A DNA stretch of 7,806 nucleotides from Hyphomicrobiales bacterium (GCA_012032065.1 JAAURV010000137.1:1-7806); one strand, 5' to 3'; numbered from the stretch's first letter, positions 1-6,646 are shown. Numbers and translations are program-made. The notes: a model not told the origin generated them from the sequence alone.

Positions 1-716
1 TCCAGGGCGACACGATTACGCGCCGCATGGCGCTCGATTCATCGGCGCTCAAGGCGATGCCGCAGGTGAAAGCCCTGCTCGCGCGGCCCGACTGGCGCGG
101 GCTTATGCGTTACGTCGGTTCCTACGATCAGGAGCCGCTCTATTACATCCAGACCATTCTCTCGCATGTCCGCGAGGCGCTGCCCGATCCGCAAACATCG
201 CTCCATGCCGATACGTTTCATCCCAGTGTGAAAGCATGGTTCTTCCTCACCGATGTCGCGGAGGACGAAGGACCCTTCGTCTATGTGCCGGGCTCGCACC
301 GGATGACGCCCGAGCGTCTCGACTGGGAACGCGACATGAGCATCCGCATGACCGAAGGCGGGGACCGCTATTCGCAGCGTGGCTCTTTCCGCGTCGGTCC
401 GGACGAACTCGCGCGCATGAAACTGCCGCAACCGAAAGCGTTCGCGGTTCCCGCCAACACTCTCGTTGTCGCCGATACGGTGGGGTTCCATGCGCGGGGC
501 CTCAGCGCGAGGCCGTCGAAGCGCGTCGAGATCTGGGCTTACGGAAGGCGCAATCCGTTTCTGCCGTGGACGGGACTCGATCCGCTCAGCATTCCCGGCA
601 TCGCGGAAGCGCGCATCCCGATATTGTGGCGCTCGCTCGATGCCGCGGCGAAATTCGGCCTCGCCGGAAATCCGTGGAAACCCGCCGGCGTGAAAACGCC
701 GTTGGACGATGCATGA
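1..716 (+). CDS. Phytanoyl-CoA dioxygenase (PhyH) family oxygenase, 5'-truncated by window edge
   Basis: The reading frame is open from base 3 to the TGA at 714-716. The gene therefore probably starts outside the window, and the ATG at 27 is likely internal (family members usually run near 280-300 residues; about 237 are visible). Numbering from that ATG, the Fe(II)-binding facial triad of this non-haem 2-oxoglutarate oxygenase family is visible: H60 and D62 in LHADTFHPS, and distal H155 in VGFHARG. R166 in the following PSKRVEIW is the likely 2-oxoglutarate-binding arginine. The segment WFFLTDVAEDEGPFVYVPGS, followed by HR, is the typical core PhyH strand and loop. Such enzymes hydroxylate small molecules or acyl-CoAs using O2 and 2-oxoglutarate; the family also contains ectoine hydroxylase. 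The substrate here is unknown. No signal peptide is visible, so it is likely cytosolic. Its stop overlaps the next start by ATGA, implying coupled translation with the methyltransferase. Confidence 0.88.
   Translation, partial: QGDTITRRMALDSSALKAMPQVKALLARPDWRGLMRYVGSYDQEPLYYIQTILSHVREALPDPQTSLHADTFHPSVKAWFFLTDVAEDEGPFVYVPGSHRMTPERLDWERDMSIRMTEGGDRYSQRGSFRVGPDELARMKLPQPKAFAVPANTLVVADTVGFHARGLSARPSKRVEIWAYGRRNPFLPWTGLDPLSIPGIAEARIPILWRSLDAAAKFGLAGNPWKPAGVKTPLDDA
686..701 (+). other. Small GAAA-loop hairpin just before the methyltransferase start
   Basis: CGGCGT (686-691) and ACGCCG (696-701) form a perfect 6-bp stem around a GAAA tetraloop, a stable GNRA-type loop. It lies inside the last codons of the oxygenase gene and ends 11 nt before the ATG at 713. 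No clear Shine-Dalgarno sequence precedes that ATG, so the hairpin could hold the start closed until the upstream ribosome melts it. It could also be chance in GC-rich coding DNA. Confidence 0.3.
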
Positions 717-1501
717 GCGAAGCGAGCGCCTCCAGCGAACTCTATCATGACGGTCTTATCGGCATGCTGGAAGCCGTATGGGGCGAAGGTTTTCTTTCGC
801 CCGGCGGGCCGGAGGAGGTGGCGCGGATCATCGCGGGGCTTGATCTCGCCGGACTCTCCATTCTCGATATCGGCTGCGGCTCAGGCGGCATCGACTGCCT
901 GCTCGTGGAAACTCACGGCGCGGGCTTCGTCACCGGCATCGACGTGGAGGACACGGTGCTCAACGCCGCGCGTCAACGAGCCGAAAAGAAAGGGCTCTCG
1001 AAGACAACTGGTTTCCTCAAAATGGCGCCAAGGCCCGCTTCCCTTCGCGCCCGCAACGTTCGGCATGGTTTCTCGAAAGACTCGATCGTTCACATCCCCG
1101 ACAAACACGCGCTCGCCCGCGATGTGTTCCGCGTGCTCAGACCCGGCGGCTGGTTCGCGGCCTCAGACTGGCTGATCGGGCACGATGGCGAGCCATCTCC
1201 CGCCATGAAAGTGTATATCGCCGCGGAAGGTCTCGACTTCGGCATGGCCTCGCCAGCACAATACCAAGCGGCACTGGAAGCCGCCGGCTTCACCAACATT
1301 TCCATCACAAGCCGCAATGCCTGGTACCGGGAAACGGCCAAGGCCGAGATTGCAAGAATGCGCGGGCCACTCTATGCCGATGCGGTGAGGAAACTGGGCA
1401 AGGATTTCGTGGACCACAACATCGATATCTGGGAGAAGATGCTTCCGGTTCTTGACTCGGGCGAGCACTGCCCCACGCATCTGAGGGGACGCAAGCCATG
1501 A
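713..1501 (+). CDS. Class I SAM-dependent methyltransferase, phosphoethanolamine-methyltransferase-like, with apparent compensated frameshifts
   Basis: The 262-residue product has a Rossmann-type SAM domain. Motif I is LDIGCGSGG (residues 51-59). The acidic residue that binds the SAM ribose is D77 in TGIDVE. Next come SKDSIVHIPDK (121-131) and DVFRVLRPGGWF (137-148), both typical of the phosphoethanolamine/sarcosine-type small-molecule N-methyltransferases. The tail GEHCPTHLRGRKP is also usual for that group. The start at 713 is chosen because it overlaps the upstream stop (ATGA); the frame is open further upstream, but that part lies wholly inside the oxygenase gene. Residues 107-119 read as RPASLRARNVRHG, which does not fit the family. 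The +1 frame over the same bases gives GPLPFAPATFGMV, which does. This implies one extra base near 1031 and one missing base near 1069-1071. The enzyme probably methylates a small amine; substrate unknown. It is cytosolic and the second gene of the coupled set. Confidence 0.85.
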   Translation: MSEASASSELYHDGLIGMLEAVWGEGFLSPGGPEEVARIIAGLDLAGLSILDIGCGSGGIDCLLVETHGAGFVTGIDVEDTVLNAARQRAEKKGLSKTTGFLKMAPRPASLRARNVRHGFSKDSIVHIPDKHALARDVFRVLRPGGWFAASDWLIGHDGEPSPAMKVYIAAEGLDFGMASPAQYQAALEAAGFTNISITSRNAWYRETAKAEIARMRGPLYADAVRKLGKDFVDHNIDIWEKMLPVLDSGEHCPTHLRGRKP

Positions 1502-2154
1502 CGACAGCCACGCTCGAAACCCACGCCCCCCACGCCAGCCGCAAGGCCTCCAAGGATGTGCGCCGCCTGCAGTTGATCGACGCCACCATTTCGGTGTTGG
1601 CGCGCAAGGGTTATGCCGCGCTTACCGTCGCCGATGTGGCGAAGGCGGCGGGACTTTCAGCCGGCATCATCAATTTTCATTTCGACAGCAAGGACGGGCT
1701 GCTCGCGGAGTGCCTCCAGCATCTCACCAACGAGTTCTATCGCAACTGGAAGGCCAATATCGAAAGGCCGGGCGCAACCACGGCGGAACGGCTTCGCGCC
1801 ACGCTGCTCGGCGATTTCGACGACGCGGTCTTTTCCCCCGACAAGCTCCGCGCCTGGATCGCCTTCTGGGGCGAAAGCCAGGGACGGCCTGTTTACGAGG
1901 AGATCAGCGCCGCGAAAGACGTGGAGCGGAGCCGCGCCGTCGAAGCGGCTTGCGCCGAGCTCATCGCAGACGGCGGTTACGCTCTCGACTCCGCGGCGAT
2001 TACGCGCGCGCTCGAAGCAATGCTGGACGGGTTGTGGCTCGATGTGGTCTCGACTTCAACGCGCCGCTCGCATATCGAAAGCGCCGCGAATGCACGCCAG
2101 TCGATCAAGGCGGTGCTTCATTCCTTCTTCCCGAAGCACTTTCCGCAGACATGA
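1498..2154 (+). CDS. BetI-like TetR-family transcriptional regulator
   Basis: The 218-residue protein has an N-terminal TetR DNA-binding domain. The stretch RRLQLIDATISVLARKGYA (about 22-40) is helix 1, and TVADVAKAAGLSAGIINFHF (43-62) is the helix-turn-helix with its recognition helix, followed by DSKDGLLAECLQHL. The match to BetI, the choline-responsive repressor, extends beyond the usual TetR similarity: QLIDAT, AGII, KDGLLAE, GDFDDA and LRAWIAFWG (about 117-125) all recur in the same order as I recall for E. coli BetI. The start at 1498 overlaps the methyltransferase stop (ATGA) and is preceded by GAGGGG at 1483-1488 with 9-nt spacing. It lies inside the operon it probably controls, which would give autoregulation. 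The effector is unknown. A choline, betaine or other amine-type ligand is an inference from the BetI resemblance, since betA and betB are not in the window. The N-terminal 20 residues are an extension relative to E. coli BetI. Confidence 0.9.
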   Translation: MTTATLETHAPHASRKASKDVRRLQLIDATISVLARKGYAALTVADVAKAAGLSAGIINFHFDSKDGLLAECLQHLTNEFYRNWKANIERPGATTAERLRATLLGDFDDAVFSPDKLRAWIAFWGESQGRPVYEEISAAKDVERSRAVEAACAELIADGGYALDSAAITRALEAMLDGLWLDVVSTSTRRSHIESAANARQSIKAVLHSFFPKHFPQT

Positions 2155-3314
2155 GTTTCGGCCTGCCGCCCGAAGCCCTTGGCCTTCGCGGCAAGGTGCG
2201 GGATTTTGTCGAAGCCGAACTGCGGCCGCTCGAACTCGAAGCGGAGATGAACGAGGGGCGCATCGATCCGGCCCAACGCAAGAAGCATGAAGCCTGGGCC
2301 ATCGCCAATGGCATCACGCTGATGGATGTACCGGAGGAATTCGGCGGCAAGTCGCTTCCGGTTTTGACGCAAGCCGCGATCGTCGAGCAGTTTGGGCGCG
2401 TCACCAACGCGCTCGGATGGTGTTATGGCGAAGCGCAGGCGTGGATGTTCGAAGCCTGCACGCGCGATCAGATCGAGCGCTACATCATGCCGCTCACGCG
2501 CGGGCGCCGGCATTTCTGCTACGCCATCACGGAAGAACATGCAGGCTCCGATCCGTCCGCAATCGAAACCACGGCGCGCAATGAAGGCAACCGCTATCTC
2601 ATCAACGGCGAGAAGTGGCACGTCACGAGTTACAATCTCGCCTCGACCGTGATCGTGCAGGCAAAACTCGAAAGTGGCGCACACTGTCTCTTCTTTTGTC
2701 CCGCGAATGCGCCGGGTTTGAGCGTTGTCCGCTCGCCTGCCTATGCGCACACCTACGATCATCATCACCCGATCCTGCGTTTCGACGGCGTTGCGGTTTC
2801 AGAGACCGACAGGATCGGCGCCGAAGGCGATGGCATGGGCTTCACCCATTCCTGGTTCCGGCGCGAGCGGCTGATGATCGCGGCGCGCTGCTGCGGCGCC
2901 ATGGAGCGGCTAATCGAAGACGTGACGGATTTCGCAAGGTCGCGGGTTGTGTCGGGCGAGGTCATCGCCAACTATCAGCTCATTCAAGCCATGCTGGCCG
3001 ACAGCGTCACCGATCTCCATGCCGCGCGGCTTGTCACTTACGAAGCGGCGGCGGCGCACGATCGCGGAGATGACGTGAAGTCACTTCACGCCAAATGCTC
3101 AATCGCCAAACTCTTCGCTTCGGAAGCAGCGGGCCGCGTGGCGGATCGGACGGTGCAGATTTTTGGGGGCCGCGGCTACATGCGGGAAAATGTGGCGGAA
3201 CGCTTCTATCGCGAACTCCGCGTCGACCGCATCTGGGAGGGGACGTCAGAAATACAGCGGCTCATCATCGCCCGATCACTTCTGAAGCGGGGGCTTGAGG
3301 GAACCCTAAAATAG
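2151..3314 (+). CDS. Acyl-CoA dehydrogenase family flavoprotein
   Basis: The product is 387 residues, full length for the family. The order is an N-terminal helical domain (about 1-118), a middle beta domain (about 120-230) and a C-terminal four-helix domain. The first acyl-CoA dehydrogenase signature is AITEEHAGSDPSA (125-137). The second spans 336-355 and begins QIFGGRGYMREN. E363 in IWEGTSEIQR occupies the catalytic-base position of the medium- and short-chain enzymes, so it is probably active. It would use FAD and pass electrons to an electron-transfer flavoprotein while introducing an alpha,beta double bond into an acyl-CoA thioester. The stretch HHHPILRFDGVAV (204-216) recalls the ACAD10/11 and CaiA-like branches, but I cannot fix the branch by eye. 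The start at 2151 overlaps the TetR stop (ATGA) and no Shine-Dalgarno is evident, so it depends on coupling. No acyl-CoA ligase or transferase is visible here, so how the CoA thioester is formed is not shown. Confidence 0.92.
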   Translation: MSFGLPPEALGLRGKVRDFVEAELRPLELEAEMNEGRIDPAQRKKHEAWAIANGITLMDVPEEFGGKSLPVLTQAAIVEQFGRVTNALGWCYGEAQAWMFEACTRDQIERYIMPLTRGRRHFCYAITEEHAGSDPSAIETTARNEGNRYLINGEKWHVTSYNLASTVIVQAKLESGAHCLFFCPANAPGLSVVRSPAYAHTYDHHHPILRFDGVAVSETDRIGAEGDGMGFTHSWFRRERLMIAARCCGAMERLIEDVTDFARSRVVSGEVIANYQLIQAMLADSVTDLHAARLVTYEAAAAHDRGDDVKSLHAKCSIAKLFASEAAGRVADRTVQIFGGRGYMRENVAERFYRELRVDRIWEGTSEIQRLIIARSLLKRGLEGTLK

Positions 3315-3324
3315 CATTAGCATT
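3312..3324 (+). repeat. Tandem TAGCAT hexamer overlapping the dehydrogenase stop
   Basis: TAGCAT is repeated head to tail at 3312-3317 and 3318-3323, and the first copy includes the TAG stop codon. In a GC-rich window this A/T-rich patch stands out. It may be part of a promoter or regulator-binding region for the transporter genes, or simply non-coding drift. Confidence 0.3.
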
Positions 3325-3350
3325 GAACAATCATTCAGAAGCCGGACAAT
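3323..3350 (+). promoter_or_regulatory. Possible sigma-70-type promoter and operator upstream of the transporter genes
   Basis: TTGAAC (3323-3328) resembles a -35 box, and GACAAT (3345-3350), 16 nt downstream, matches 4 of 6 positions of TATAAT. The predicted start would be near 3357, about 20 nt before the potF-like ATG. An imperfect inverted repeat, TGAA (3324-3327) and TTCA (3334-3337) with a 6-nt spacer, overlaps the -35 side and could be a TetR-type operator. This is a pattern match only. The transporter may equally be transcribed by read-through from the upstream operon, since the gap is only 61 nt. Confidence 0.3.
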
Positions 3351-3358
3351 CGGTCCGG
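3342..3358 (+). promoter_or_regulatory. CCGGAC/GTCCGG inverted repeat in the intergenic gap
   Basis: CCGGAC (3342-3347) and GTCCGG (3353-3358) form a perfect 6-bp stem with a 5-nt loop (AATCG). There is no T-run behind it, so it is a poor intrinsic terminator. It overlaps the candidate -10 box. It may be an operator, a transcript-stabilising hairpin that separates dehydrogenase mRNA from the more abundant binding-protein mRNA, or a partial attenuator. The sequence cannot decide between these. Confidence 0.4.
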
Positions 3359-3375
3359 TCAAGGGAGCAAAGCAA

Positions 3376-4500
3376 ATGAAACTCACGCGTCGTCATGCCT
3401 TGACGCTGGCCACCGCCGGCGCCTCGACCATTGCCATGCCCTACGTGAAGCGCGCCCGCGCCGAGGACAAGGTCGTCAATGTCTACAACTGGGTCGAATA
3501 TATCGGCGAAACCACGCTCGAGGATTTCAAGTCCGCCACCGGCATCGAGGTCGTCTACGACACGTACGATTCAGCCGAAACCGTCGAAGCCAAGGTGATG
3601 GCGGGATCGAGCGGCTACGACGTGATCGACATTTCCTCGCTCAACCTGCCGCGGTTCCTGCCGGGCGGTTCGGACAAGTCCGCGTTCCAGAAGCTCGACA
3701 GATCCAAGCTTCCAAACATCGTGAATCTCGATCCGGTCATCATGAAGCTTCTGGCCGACCGCGATCCGGGCAACGAATTCTCCATCCCCTATATGTGGGG
3801 CACCACGGGACTGACGGTCAATCTCGACATGGTGAAGGAGCGCGTCCCCAACGCGCCCGTCGATTCGATGGACCTCATCATGAAACCGGAATACATGGAG
3901 AAGCTTGCCGATTGCGGAGTCAACATTCTCGAATCGCCGACCGACGCCATACCGATGGCGCTGGCCTGGCTCGGCAAGGATCCCAACAGCGAAAGCCCGG
4001 AGGATCTCGAAGCCGCCGTCAAAGCCTTCGAGCCGGTGCGCCAATACATCAAAACATTCGACGCCGCGAATTACCTGAACGCTCTGCCCAACAGCGAACT
4101 CTGCGTCTCGATGACGTGGTCGGGCGACTATGCGACATCGAAGACGCGGGCGGAGGAAGCGGGACTCAATTTGAACCTCGCCTATAATGTGCCGAAGACG
4201 GGCGCCGGACTCTGGGTCGATGTATTCACGGTCCCGGTCGACGCGCCGCACCCCGAGAACGCACACGCGTTCCTCAATTACATGATGGATGCGGAGGTGG
4301 CGGCGAAATGCGTGAACTACACCAATTACGCTTCCGGCGTGCTCGCGGCCCGCAAGTTCATCGACAAGAAGGTTCTCGAGGACGTAGCCGTCTATCCGAG
4401 CGATGACATTATGAAGCGCTTGTGGGTGCAGAAAACCGCCTCGCAAGACTATGAGCGCTTGCGCACCGAGGCTTGGAGCCGGATCAAGACGGGATCATAA
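3376..4500 (+). CDS. potF: PotF-like periplasmic polyamine-type substrate-binding protein with Tat-like signal
   Basis: This 374-residue extracellular solute-binding protein belongs to the PotD/PotF family and is closest to PotF. Shared landmarks are VYNWVEYI (36-43), VMAGSSGYDV (74-83), IPYMWGTTG (137-145), APVDSMDLIMKPE (160-172), LGKDPNS (199-205), MTWSGD (246-251), VDVFTVP (281-287) and the C-terminal RTEAWSRIKTG. The N-terminus has twin arginines (TRRHALTLATAGAS), a hydrophobic stretch and ARA before E30, so a Tat-type signal with cleavage after A29 is likely. Aligned by memory to E. coli PotF, pocket residues W39, W248, D251 and D282 are kept. The position of PotF D39 is E41, its neighbour S38 is V40, and the PotF EE pair near residue 185 is T189/D190. 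The ligand may therefore not be putrescine. The start is supported by GGGAG (3363-3367) with 8-nt spacing. It delivers ligand to the permeases encoded downstream. Confidence 0.9.
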   Translation: MKLTRRHALTLATAGASTIAMPYVKRARAEDKVVNVYNWVEYIGETTLEDFKSATGIEVVYDTYDSAETVEAKVMAGSSGYDVIDISSLNLPRFLPGGSDKSAFQKLDRSKLPNIVNLDPVIMKLLADRDPGNEFSIPYMWGTTGLTVNLDMVKERVPNAPVDSMDLIMKPEYMEKLADCGVNILESPTDAIPMALAWLGKDPNSESPEDLEAAVKAFEPVRQYIKTFDAANYLNALPNSELCVSMTWSGDYATSKTRAEEAGLNLNLAYNVPKTGAGLWVDVFTVPVDAPHPENAHAFLNYMMDAEVAAKCVNYTNYASGVLAARKFIDKKVLEDVAVYPSDDIMKRLWVQKTASQDYERLRTEAWSRIKTGS

Positions 4501-4510
4501 CATTCAGGTC

Positions 4511-4516
4511 GGGGGG
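4511..4516 (+). promoter_or_regulatory. G-rich ribosome binding site fixing the ATPase start
   Basis: A run of six G lies 6 nt before the ATG at 4523. It supports that start over upstream in-frame candidates that would overlap the end of the potF-like gene and add residues not matching the ABC ATPase family. The gap between the binding-protein stop and this ATG is 22 nt. Confidence 0.5.
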
Positions 4517-4522
4517 ATCGAG

Positions 4523-5671
4523 ATGCCGGACGACGGGGGAAAACCGCAGAGCGGGCCAATCTGGCTCGATGCCGCTGCGAAGCCGTTCATTTCAATCGAG
4601 GGCGTCACCAAACGCTTCGGCTCCTTCACAGCCGTCGACAATGTGACGCTCAAGGTTTTCAAAGGCGAACTGTTCGCGCTGCTCGGCGGCTCGGGCTGCG
4701 GCAAGTCCACGTTGCTGCGCATGCTCGCCGGATTCGAAACGCCGACCGAAGGAAAAATCCTGATCGACGGGCAGGACATGGCGGGCATTCCTCCCTATGA
4801 GCGGCCGGTCAACATGATGTTCCAATCCTACGCCCTGTTCCCGCATATGACGGTCGAGAAGAACATCGGCTACGGCTTGAAGCACGAGAACATGAGCGAT
4901 GCGGAACGCGCCGATCGCGTCAAGATGCTGATCGATCTTGTGCAGCTTGGACAGTTCGCGCAGCGAAAACCGCATCAGCTGTCCGGCGGCCAGCGCCAGC
5001 GCGTGGCGCTTGCCCGCGCGCTTGCAAAGCAGCCGAAGCTCCTGCTTCTCGATGAGCCTCTCGGCGCGCTCGACAAGAAGCTGCGCGAGCAGACGCAATT
5101 CGAACTCATGAACATCCAGGACAAGGTCGGCATCACCTTCATCGTGGTCACGCATGACCAGGAAGAGGCGATGACGCTCGCCACGCGCATCGCGGTCATG
5201 GACAAGGGCGTGATCCGCCAGACCGGAACGCCCACCGAAATCTACGAATATCCGCGCACCAAATTCGTCGCCGACTTCATCGGCTCGATCAATCAGTTCG
5301 AAGGCGAAGTGAAATCCTCGAAGAAGGGTTTCGTCACCGTCTCCGTTCCCCTCACCAACACCGAGATGACGGTGCCGCATGACCGCGATCTGCCGGAAGG
5401 AAGCAAGGTCGCAGTCGCGGTGCGGCCGGAGAAACTGACGATCACGCGCAAGGCGCCGGCCAAAGGCGTCAACGCAGTCACCGGAACGGTGGTCGATCTG
5501 GGTTATTTCGGCAAGGACTCGCTGTATCGCATCAAGCTGGCCTCCGGCGCGCTGGTGCGCGTCAATCATGTGAATTCGAAGCGCGCGGGCGAAGGCGAGC
5601 GTGTCGCCGTTTGGGAAGACAAGGTGTGGCTCACCTTCGATCCCTCCTCCGCCATTTTGCTGGCGGAATAG
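4523..5671 (+). CDS. potG: Polyamine-type ABC transporter ATP-binding protein (PotG/PotA-like)
   Basis: The 382-residue cytoplasmic ATPase energises the importer. All nucleotide-binding motifs are intact: Walker A GGSGCGKST (55-63), Q-loop Q101 in MFQSYALFPHMTV, signature LSGGQRQR (153-160), Walker B LLLLDEP (173-179), D-loop GALD (181-184) and switch histidine H211 in VVTHDQEEA. RVALARALA follows the signature as usual. The C-terminal third (about 255-382) is a TOBE-type regulatory domain; VAVRPEKLTI (299-308) is the typical PotA/PotG/MalK-like landmark. The N-terminal 20 residues (PDDGGKPQSGPIWLDAAAKP) are a poorly conserved leader before FISIEGVTKRFG, as in PotG. Length and motif order match the family. 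It sits between the binding protein and the permeases, with only 3 nt before the next ATG, so all are probably one transcript. Confidence 0.94.
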   Translation: MPDDGGKPQSGPIWLDAAAKPFISIEGVTKRFGSFTAVDNVTLKVFKGELFALLGGSGCGKSTLLRMLAGFETPTEGKILIDGQDMAGIPPYERPVNMMFQSYALFPHMTVEKNIGYGLKHENMSDAERADRVKMLIDLVQLGQFAQRKPHQLSGGQRQRVALARALAKQPKLLLLDEPLGALDKKLREQTQFELMNIQDKVGITFIVVTHDQEEAMTLATRIAVMDKGVIRQTGTPTEIYEYPRTKFVADFIGSINQFEGEVKSSKKGFVTVSVPLTNTEMTVPHDRDLPEGSKVAVAVRPEKLTITRKAPAKGVNAVTGTVVDLGYFGKDSLYRIKLASGALVRVNHVNSKRAGEGERVAVWEDKVWLTFDPSSAILLAE

Positions 5672-5674
5672 GCC

Positions 5675-6646
5675 ATGGCCGCCGTCGCCAAACCTGCCGC
5701 CTCGGCGGGCCCCGACATCGAACTTCCCAAGTCGGCGAACTGGAAACAGTGGCTCGACCGCGATGCCTGGCGGCAGATCATGATCGCCGTGCCCTATGCG
5801 TGGCTCGTCATCTTTTTCGTGCTGCCGTTCCTCATCGTGCTCGCCATCAGTTTCGGAATTGCGCAGGTCGGCGTGCCGCCGGTCAAATGGGCGGAGACAT
5901 TTCCCTACATCGAGTGGGCGAACTACCAGCTCCTGTTCTCGAAAACGCTCTACATCAAGGCTTACTGGAACTCGGTGCAGATGGCGGCGATTGCGACGTT
6001 CTTCACGCTCTTGATCGGCTATCCCATGGCGCTCGGAATCGCGCGTTCGTCCGGCACCATGCGCAATGTGCTGCTGCTGCTGGTGATCCTGCCGTTCTGG
6101 ACCTCGTTCCTGCTCCGCATCTATGCCTGGATCGGGCTTCTCGGAAACAACAGCTGGTTCAACAAGGGCCTTACCTGGATCGTCAACACCTTCTTTCCGA
6201 TCTGGGGCACGCTACCGAAGATCCAGATGATGAACACCGACTTCGCGGTCATCCTCGGCATCGTCTACTCATATCTCCCCTTCATGATCCTGCCGCTGTT
6301 CTCGACGCTCGAGCGTTTCGATCCCACGCTCGACGAAGCGGCGATGGATCTGGGTTCGAAGCGCTGGCAGGTGTTCAAGGACATCACGCTGCCGCTTTCC
6401 ATACCCGGCATCGTCGCGGGCGCCATGCTCGTCTTCATTCCGGCGACCGGCGAATATGTGATACCGGCGCTCATGGGCCGCGGCGACACGCCGATGATCG
6501 GCAAGGTCTTGGTCGACGAATTCTTCCAGAACCGCTCCTGGCCCATGGCGTCCGCCGTCGCGGTGGCGCTGCTCTTCGTGCTCGTCATTCCGATCATGCT
6601 CTACAACTGGATCGAATCGCGCTCCATGCAAGGAGCCGCGAAATGA
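5675..6646 (+). CDS. potH: Polyamine-type ABC transporter permease (PotH-like)
   Basis: The 323-residue inner-membrane subunit begins with a polar cytoplasmic leader of about 33 residues. Six hydrophobic segments follow, at roughly 36-60, 100-122, 131-153, 189-210, 243-265 and 290-311. The cytoplasmic EAA loop that docks with the ATPase is EAAMDLGSKRWQVFKDITLP (221-240). NSVQMAAIATFFTLLIGYPMA (99-119, quoted from N99) and LPFWTSFLLRIYAW (139-152) are characteristic of PotB/PotH permeases, as is GEYVIPALMGRG (259-270). The start lies 3 nt after the ATPase stop, with a GGCGGAATAGG stretch just upstream serving as ribosome binding site. It pairs with the following permease to form the translocation pore. 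Family assignment is firm; the transported compound is not shown by the sequence. Confidence 0.93.
   Translation: MAAVAKPAASAGPDIELPKSANWKQWLDRDAWRQIMIAVPYAWLVIFFVLPFLIVLAISFGIAQVGVPPVKWAETFPYIEWANYQLLFSKTLYIKAYWNSVQMAAIATFFTLLIGYPMALGIARSSGTMRNVLLLLVILPFWTSFLLRIYAWIGLLGNNSWFNKGLTWIVNTFFPIWGTLPKIQMMNTDFAVILGIVYSYLPFMILPLFSTLERFDPTLDEAAMDLGSKRWQVFKDITLPLSIPGIVAGAMLVFIPATGEYVIPALMGRGDTPMIGKVLVDEFFQNRSWPMASAVAVALLFVLVIPIMLYNWIESRSMQGAAK

Noticed and set aside
27..29. ATG at 27 as the true start of the oxygenase
   Set aside because: The frame stays open to the window edge with plausible coding sequence (QGDTITRR), and the visible part lacks the N-terminal portion expected for the family.
236..712. 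Upstream in-frame extension of the methyltransferase to the ATG at 236
   Set aside because: The extension lies wholly within the oxygenase gene in another frame, is arginine-rich and matches no domain; the ATGA overlap at 713 is the natural start.
1710..2150. Upstream extension of the acyl-CoA dehydrogenase frame
   Set aside because: It overlaps the TetR gene almost entirely and encodes arginine-rich nonsense; the family N-terminus begins at the ATG at 2151.
3342..3358. Intrinsic terminator after the dehydrogenase
   Set aside because: The stem is only 6 bp with no T-run behind it, and it sits directly before the ribosome binding site of the next gene.
3571..4446. Long minus-strand open frame (291 codons) opposite the binding protein gene
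   Set aside because: Complete overlap with a clear PotF-like gene; the translation shows low-complexity R/H/V-rich sequence without a fold signature.
4592..5569. Long minus-strand open frame (325 codons) opposite the ATPase gene
   Set aside because: It lies wholly inside a gene with intact Walker A, signature and Walker B motifs. The antisense product is rich in R, H, D and E with no recognisable domain, as expected for a shadow of GC-rich coding DNA.
5611..6642. Upstream extension of the second permease frame across the first permease
   Set aside because: It overlaps the entire PotH-like gene in another frame and lacks membrane segments; the ATG at 6643 has a good AGGAG and the permease starts there.
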